Below, in pieces: positions 35,269 to 64,000 of a stretch of 64,000 bases of DNA (position 1 is its first letter; every line of letters begins with the position of its first letter). The notes beneath the pieces are model-generated. The model did not search any database. It saw nothing but the letters and a program-made list of their open reading frames with translations, and was not told the DNA's origin. This DNA comes from Thamnaconus septentrionalis (Eukaryota > Chordata > Actinopteri > Tetraodontiformes > Monacanthidae): contig CM020516.1 of NCBI GenBank assembly GCA_009823395.1, positions 5,940,001-6,004,000 on the forward strand, given 5' to 3'. The position numbers and the translations under genes were made by a program.

Positions 35269-38200
35269 CAGCTGATGACAGGCGAACGGCACAAGACAGA
35301 TTCCTTTGAACGAGACGTTGTAGGTGCTGATGGGGAGGAACGCCGAGACAAAAGCTTGTTTCTAAAGTGCAATCAAAGCGGTGCCGAGCTGTTTTGACTG
35401 GCCGCCGCAGATCCTGTTTTTACAGTCATAATCGGAATCGCAAATGGTGACGTGGTGCAGCTGCTCAGGAAAAATGAAAAAGGCTTTGAAGAAGGTATAA
35501 GAGGATTTTTTTTTCTCTCCCTTTACTCCAGTTAGATTGCAGACCAGAGACTTTTCCTGAAACTTCCCTCTGATGTTTTTTTACTCTCTGCGGACTTTTC
35601 ATGGCACCAGAAATGAAAGTTAGAGAAAGCTCTGATCCCTTTGAAGGCTCTTTGCTGAAGTTAACCTGCACTTAAAGCCTGGGACCAAATCAAAGGCAAC
35701 AAAACCTTTCTCATATTCTTTTAAATATGAGAAAAAAAACTGTTTTTCAGAATGCTTGTTTTGGATAAAATACTTGCTTTACTAACTTTGTTATCCATGT
35801 TTTTCCTCTCTGATGATCGCTGGATTGTGATTGTTCCATTTATAATTTGGTCATTTTTGGGGAACAAATTGGTAAACATAAACATTCTGAAAATATAATG
35901 AAAATAATCAAAGTGAAGAAGATCTTAGTTGACGCTGCAAACTATGTTTAGGCAGAAAGAAAGGCTTGTCACAGCCGACTCCAACACAAGTAAAGGCTTT
36001 ACACTCTTCTGCAGGCAGACAGAAGAAGAGCATATCTGATTTATTGTCGCCTCCCTCCGAATCAGACAGAGGAAAATTAATATGGCGATGGATAAGAAAG
36101 TGCCAACTCAACACAGCTTTCAGGGAAACAGCGGGAAGAAAAACATCAACGCAGAGAAGCTTCCACTTTTCAGGGATTCAGATTTTTCTTCCCCTCCTCT
36201 CCCTCACAATTCTTCCTGACTGGAGGTAGAAACTAAGTCATTAATCAACACAATAAAGACAAGTAACAAACAAAAAAAAATCTACCTCTGCTTTTCTTTT
36301 GACTGCATGTGATTTGACAAGGGGCTCCACACTGCAGCAGACGCACCGCAACAACCTGCACCTTCTTCTGCTTCTATGAAAGTCCAATCCAGTCCAAACC
36401 TTCTTCCCCGTGAACCATAGCTGCTATATTATACTATATTCTATTTTATATATATGTTAGATTTGATTTTTCTACTATATTATGCGATACATAAATTACA
36501 TTTCAAAATCATGAAATCATTGTTTTTTTTGTATATTTGTAAAAAAATTATATTTAACCTCCACTTGCAACTTTTTAAATTCTCTTTTCTACACTTTCTT
36601 TATTCCTTGAATGCACAATCTCTGTTGGCTCTGTTTGCCTATTCCCGACCCTCATTAAAGTGTTTCCCCTGGTGGCGGCAGCGACACCCAACCAGCAGCT
36701 GAAATCAAACAGCAGCACTGTTAATGTCAGACAGTGTTACAGTGGCATTGACAATCACATCAGCAGATTCAAAAAGATTTCCTGCAGAAGAAATGTTTAT
36801 CATTCTTCAAACTTCTCTTCCTTATGTAAATATACATATATATTTATACATATTTATACATATCCACTCTCTTCCTGGTGCAGTTTTACACTGTATTCAC
36901 TGAGTACAGCTACAAAGTGATAAAGCAAAGAAGAGCTTGAAAGTCTTGAAACCCCTGATTTTTTTTCCTGTCAAAAGAGGAATTGAAGAATCACAAACTG
37001 AGTAGTTGTTCAAATAACTAGTTCATTCACTCATTCAGATTGTGTATGAAGAGGAAATAATGTTAAATATTCATTCTGTCAGTCACCACCAGTGGCCACC
37101 ACCAGTGTGAATGTAGCATGAATGAATAATGGTTTCAATATGGGTGCTTGGGGTACCTGGTAAGGAAAAGCGCAATATGAATCCAAGCCATTATTATAGT
37201 TATTATTGTTATTATTCATCCAGCTTTCAGGTTTGGCGGTTGTCTGGTGGGAGTCTTGAACAGTTTGAGGATCAGACTTTGTAAAGACGATGATGAGGAG
37301 AGCAGAGAGAGGACTGCAGTCTCTGGAGGACAGTGAAGCGGCCGTTGGGGGTCAAAGGTTATCTCTGGCCTTCGTTATAAATGGGCCTGTTGCTCTGCGG
37401 CTCTCTTCCTTGCACTTTCTACAGGACGTTGTGCAGATATGCGGGCAGCATGTTGAAGAACGGCAGCACGGCTGCGGGGAGATTTTTATCCCGGCTGTAA
37501 ATTTGGCCTGGAAACTCGTGGAGAAATGAAGTCGGCAGCTGGGGAGCAAGAGAGCTGCGTGATATTTACGGTATTTACGATGAGCAGAAAAGGAAAAACA
37601 AACCTGGTGGGTTCAGATTTACTGAGTGATTACATACAGAAGAGAGACAGAGAGTGAGAGCGAGAGAGAGCAGACTGCGGTGTTGGGTGTTGCTGCCTGT
37701 AATGACTGAGTGGCGCCGTTAGCGGAGGTCGAGGTCGGACCAGCTGATATCAATCTAAAATCAATTCCAGCGAGCGACTCCGTCTGTCGCAGGCCGATTC
37801 AGCTGCTGGCATTTTAAACACAGGTGACAAAGGGGGAAAAAAAACAACAAGAAAATCATCTTCTCTCACCAAACAAGCACGTCAACAACATCTCGTCGCT
37901 CCACCAGCAGTCGGATTAAAACTCTGAGCTCTGATTCGTCCGCAGTTGGCGGGATTCCAAGAGACGTCGTCTTCCTCAATCGAGATGTCAAATTTCCATC
38001 AGTTGCACAACCAATGGGCTCGCCGCTACGTGGTAAAGAGGCAGAAGGTAGAGTCACAAGCAGCTGCTTCAAGCTTCGCCCCGAAAAACAACAGAAGAAG
38101 AAGAAGAAGCTTGTGGACCAGATGGACTCGTGAGATAAGCCAAATGAGTCAGGAAATGCTCCATCTGGAGGATTAAACTGCCTTTAAGGATGAAAGCAAA

Positions 38201-40440
38201 ACTGCTTTAAAACAAGAAAAAAAAAATTATAATTTTTTCTCAAGCTCAGAAACTTTCATCTTTGTTTCTGGAGCAAAAGGAAGACAGGATTTGGTCTTCA
38301 TTTTGAGATAAAGTCTCAACAGAGATGTTCAAAATCGGAAAATCACAATTTCTTTTTGGAGCAGCAAAAACAAAAAATAATCGCCAGAAACGTTGCAGAT
38401 GGAAGCCTGAAGGAGGACGAGGAGATTGATTGATTGATTCCTGTGGAAAATGGGAAAGCAGTCGCTCGGTCAGTTAAACAGCCTGTTGGATTCTCCTGGA
38501 ATCAGTTGGTCAGTTCAGATTTTTCAGCCACTGGCAGCTTTTGCAGCAGAGTCACGTCTGCGCCTCTGGAAACGTTGGAACATACAGACCAAAAGATGAT
38601 TATTTTTATATTTTTTTGCGGCTCCGCCGTCCCACTCTCGGTCCTTATCAGCTCTGCGCCGCTTGACGCCGCCTGCCTCAATAATAAATCATAACTCCCG
38701 TTCCCTCCGAGGAACGTGGGGAAGGCCTCTGAGCACGACGTCCCACTTCCTGGAGGAGGCGGCGACATTCATCAGACACACGCTGCTACAAGACGAGACC
38801 AGAAGTTGCCAGCCACAGAGATGGGTTGTCAAAGTTTAGAGGAGCCGACCGCTAATGCTTGAGCAGGTGAACCAGGTGAACACCTGCATTCACTCTGTGA
38901 CTGAGTGGAAACACAAACACTGACCTGCGACTTCACAGGACGGGTTGTTGCCACGTCCACGCACCACAGTTTGCAAGCCAGCATTTCTTTCTGTCTTTCT
39001 TTCCTTCTTTTTTTCTGTTGTTCCTCAAAGCCAGCGAGAATCTTTCCGAAGCCTCCTATAGTGATGTCTCGCCGTTATTCATGGGAAGATATTATCCCAG
39101 GTAGCTGCTTGGAGGTCAGGTAAGACACAAATGCAACAAACATTTTGTGGTCAATAATGGAAAACAAAGGCGGGTCGATAATGGAAATCAAGCCGCTCCT
39201 GTGAAATGAGGGAGAGGTGCAACACAAACCTGGTGCTTTGATGTGGAAGAAGATTTGATGTACTTGTGTTTGATTTAGGTGGACAAAATAATACATACAT
39301 AAAAGTGTCTCTAAGCCGCATTAACCTTTCGCTGCCGTAAAGAAGAGGATCAAAAAACAAACTGTTTCACAATGTTTTTCTATTTGTTTCCAGCGGCTCA
39401 AAGAGAAAAAGAACTTTGTGGAAATAGAAGCTCACAGTATGTGGCTTCTCAGACTCTCACAGAGGTTGATTTCGATCTGCTTTTGTTTTTTTGCTGTGGT
39501 CCAAGTAAAAATAATGATCCCCAAGTTCACTAAAAAAAATTACATTTGTCTTCAAGAATCACAACTAAAGAGTCAGTGACCATCGTTCTCAGGAAACTTC
39601 CTCATGTTGAACTTTTCAAGCAAACAAGCTCATCAGGGCCAAAGCCAGTAGCCTGTGAGAGGCCTCGCCGCAGCTGTTGTGAAGATAAAGAGGTCAGCTG
39701 ATCTGGTGGAGCTGAACCTTTGCATGTAAAATGGTCCAAAAAAAAGACAAAAAGATGAGGCTTAACAGAATGGCTGCAGAATCAAAAACTGCTGCGCAAA
39801 GTCAAAGCCAAGCTAATCGAGCTAATTCAGCTGATCAAGCTAAACAAGCTCATCAGCTGTCGCTCTGATTTCAAAGGTCGGGCTGCAATGCCCCACCCTG
39901 ATTGGTCACTGAGCATCCTGTTTGTTTGACCCTTGTGTGACAGTCCTCTCACACGCTGACTCCATTACCCTGGTGGGTGACCTCGCCCATGGTCAGTAGC
40001 TGTCTCCGCCCTCCGCCTCTCGCCATAGGCGTGGATGGTCCCACAAAGCATCGTTTTTGGAAGGAAGCTGCAAACATCGGGCTAATGTCTCTATTTTATG
40101 GAGCTCTATAGAGTTTGTTGGCGAGGCAAATAAAGGCATGGAAACTGACACAATGCAGGTGCTTTCAGTCCGTTTGACTCCTTCCTTTAACACCGTCCTG
40201 GACTTTAATCGTCTCCTGCAGCTTTGATCACATTTCTTTCGGACGTTTCGCTTCAATCAAACCTTCTGGGGGCCTTTTTTTTCCCCCAGACGATTCAGAA
40301 GTTTTGACAGCCGCATCAACTTTTAAGTGAATCAGCGCAGCGAGGCAGCTGCAGTGTCTGATCTGTGAGATACAACAATAATGAAGGACGGTCGGGGGGG
40401 GAGTTGGTAGAGAGAGGAGCCTATAATTAAATTTCAGCCG

Positions 40441-40881
40441 CCCTCTGCTCTCAGCGGGACGCTCCTAATTGATTTACAATAACTGGGGCTGCGGAGCCCT
40501 TCTGTGACCGCCCAACCTGAACCGATGCATCACACTATGACAAACAGAGCGTGTGCAGTAGTGGCGGTGGAGGCGGAGGTGGCCTGCAGCCTGACGGGGA
40601 ACTCAGCCGAATCTTTTTTTTCTCCTCCGGCATCGTTGCAGCAGGAGAGCCGGCGGACAATTGTTCTGCTGGAGGATTTCAGCCCAGCGACTCTTTTCTG
40701 ACGAGCTAAAGCACCTTTTCTTTCTTTTCCTTCTTTATTGTGACAACTGTGAGAGCCTCCCCACCTCCCTCCCCCTTCCTCACTCCTCTATGCCCTCCTC
40801 CTCCTCCCATCCCCATCACGCTCACTCTCTCTCTTCCTTTCTCTCACTCTGCAGAGTGCAGCCTTACATAGAGCTTCTTCC

Positions 40882-40915
<34 letters not shown>

Positions 40916-41062
40916 CCGCCGTGGAGCCAGGCGGGGATGTTTGCCGGCGCTGACGGAGAATCAGGCTGAATCCAGCGGGAGACTCTGCAAAGACCGTTTT
41001 GGAGGAGGAGGAGGAGGAGGAGAAAAGCAGTGGCAGGAGCAGCTCCGTCCTCAGACGTCATC
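40441..41062 (+). promoter_or_regulatory. cntnap promoter/5' UTR region
   Basis: Immediately upstream of the signal-peptide ATG. The stretch 40740-40860 is pyrimidine-rich, then a (CTG)n tract (40882-40911) and a (GGA)n tract (41001-41021) lie within about 180 bp of the ATG, most likely in the 5' UTR. No TATA box is evident. The start of transcription is not resolved. Confidence 0.4.
40882..40911. repeat. (CTG)n in probable 5' UTR
   Basis: About ten CTG triplets, about 150 bp before the cntnap ATG. Confidence 0.85.

Positions 41063-64000
<22,938 letters not shown>

Larger units (their letters stand above)
28060..40440. other. 12 kb intergenic region, ciao2b to cntnap
   Basis: I recognise no protein-coding exon or RNA gene here. 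Open frames exist, for example 34147-34590 on the + strand, but none has family motifs or exon-like borders. The region holds a SINE-like relic (30072-30280), microsatellites (32940-33002, 33266-33372, 35230-35268) and short CpG-rich patches near 30940-31030 and 37690-37790. Distal regulatory elements of the neuronal cntnap gene could lie here, but I cannot point to one. Confidence 0.5.

Noticed and set aside
41030..41062. In-frame GTG upstream of the cntnap ATG as a possible start
   Set aside because: Vertebrate genes rarely start at GTG, and the ATG at 41063 gives a proper signal peptide of normal length.

Overview
The window is vertebrate nuclear DNA, almost certainly from a teleost fish. 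Coding exons are short and separated by GT-AG introns. Dinucleotide microsatellites are abundant, and there is one nuclear tRNA gene. Every recognisable protein is a close relative of a vertebrate gene. There are no bacterial operons, CRISPR arrays or phage features. I identified genes by translating exons and matching them to family sequences I know, with splice phases checked by hand; no database search was run.

Layout. (1) 310-775, + strand: the last two coding exons of tmem41a. (2) 3060-8369, - strand: gpr155 (LYCHOS), a lysosomal transporter-like/GPCR-like protein, 18 coding exons plus a probable last exon; its C-terminal DEP domain was not found. tmem41a and gpr155 converge tail to tail. 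(3) 9893-9975, - strand: tRNA-Ser(CGA). (4) 11558-14939, - strand: wipf1, a WASP-interacting protein, 8 coding exons, with a possible non-coding first exon near 24.6 kb. The GPR155-WIPF1 neighbourhood is also found on human chromosome 2q31. (5) 26448-27891, - strand: ciao2b, a cytosolic iron-sulfur assembly factor, 5 exons. Its first intron looks like a rare U12-type AT-AC intron. (6) 28-40 kb: intergenic, rich in microsatellites, with one SINE-like relic. (7) 41063 to beyond the window end, + strand: a contactin-associated protein gene, most like CNTNAP5, with 17 exons visible. They run from the signal peptide to the third laminin-G domain.

The genes do not form a pathway. They are independent housekeeping or neuronal/immune genes in a vertebrate neighbourhood. 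I see no undescribed multi-gene system. The best signals are: the AT-AC intron; two single-base frameshifts, both in G/C-rich runs of otherwise well conserved exons (wipf1 exon 5 and cntnap exon 5), which look like assembly errors but need checking; a (TG)53 tract that replaces the polypyrimidine tract of a cntnap splice acceptor; the apparent absence of the gpr155 DEP exon; and at least two families of short dispersed repeats, one with inverted ends and a probable TTAA target.
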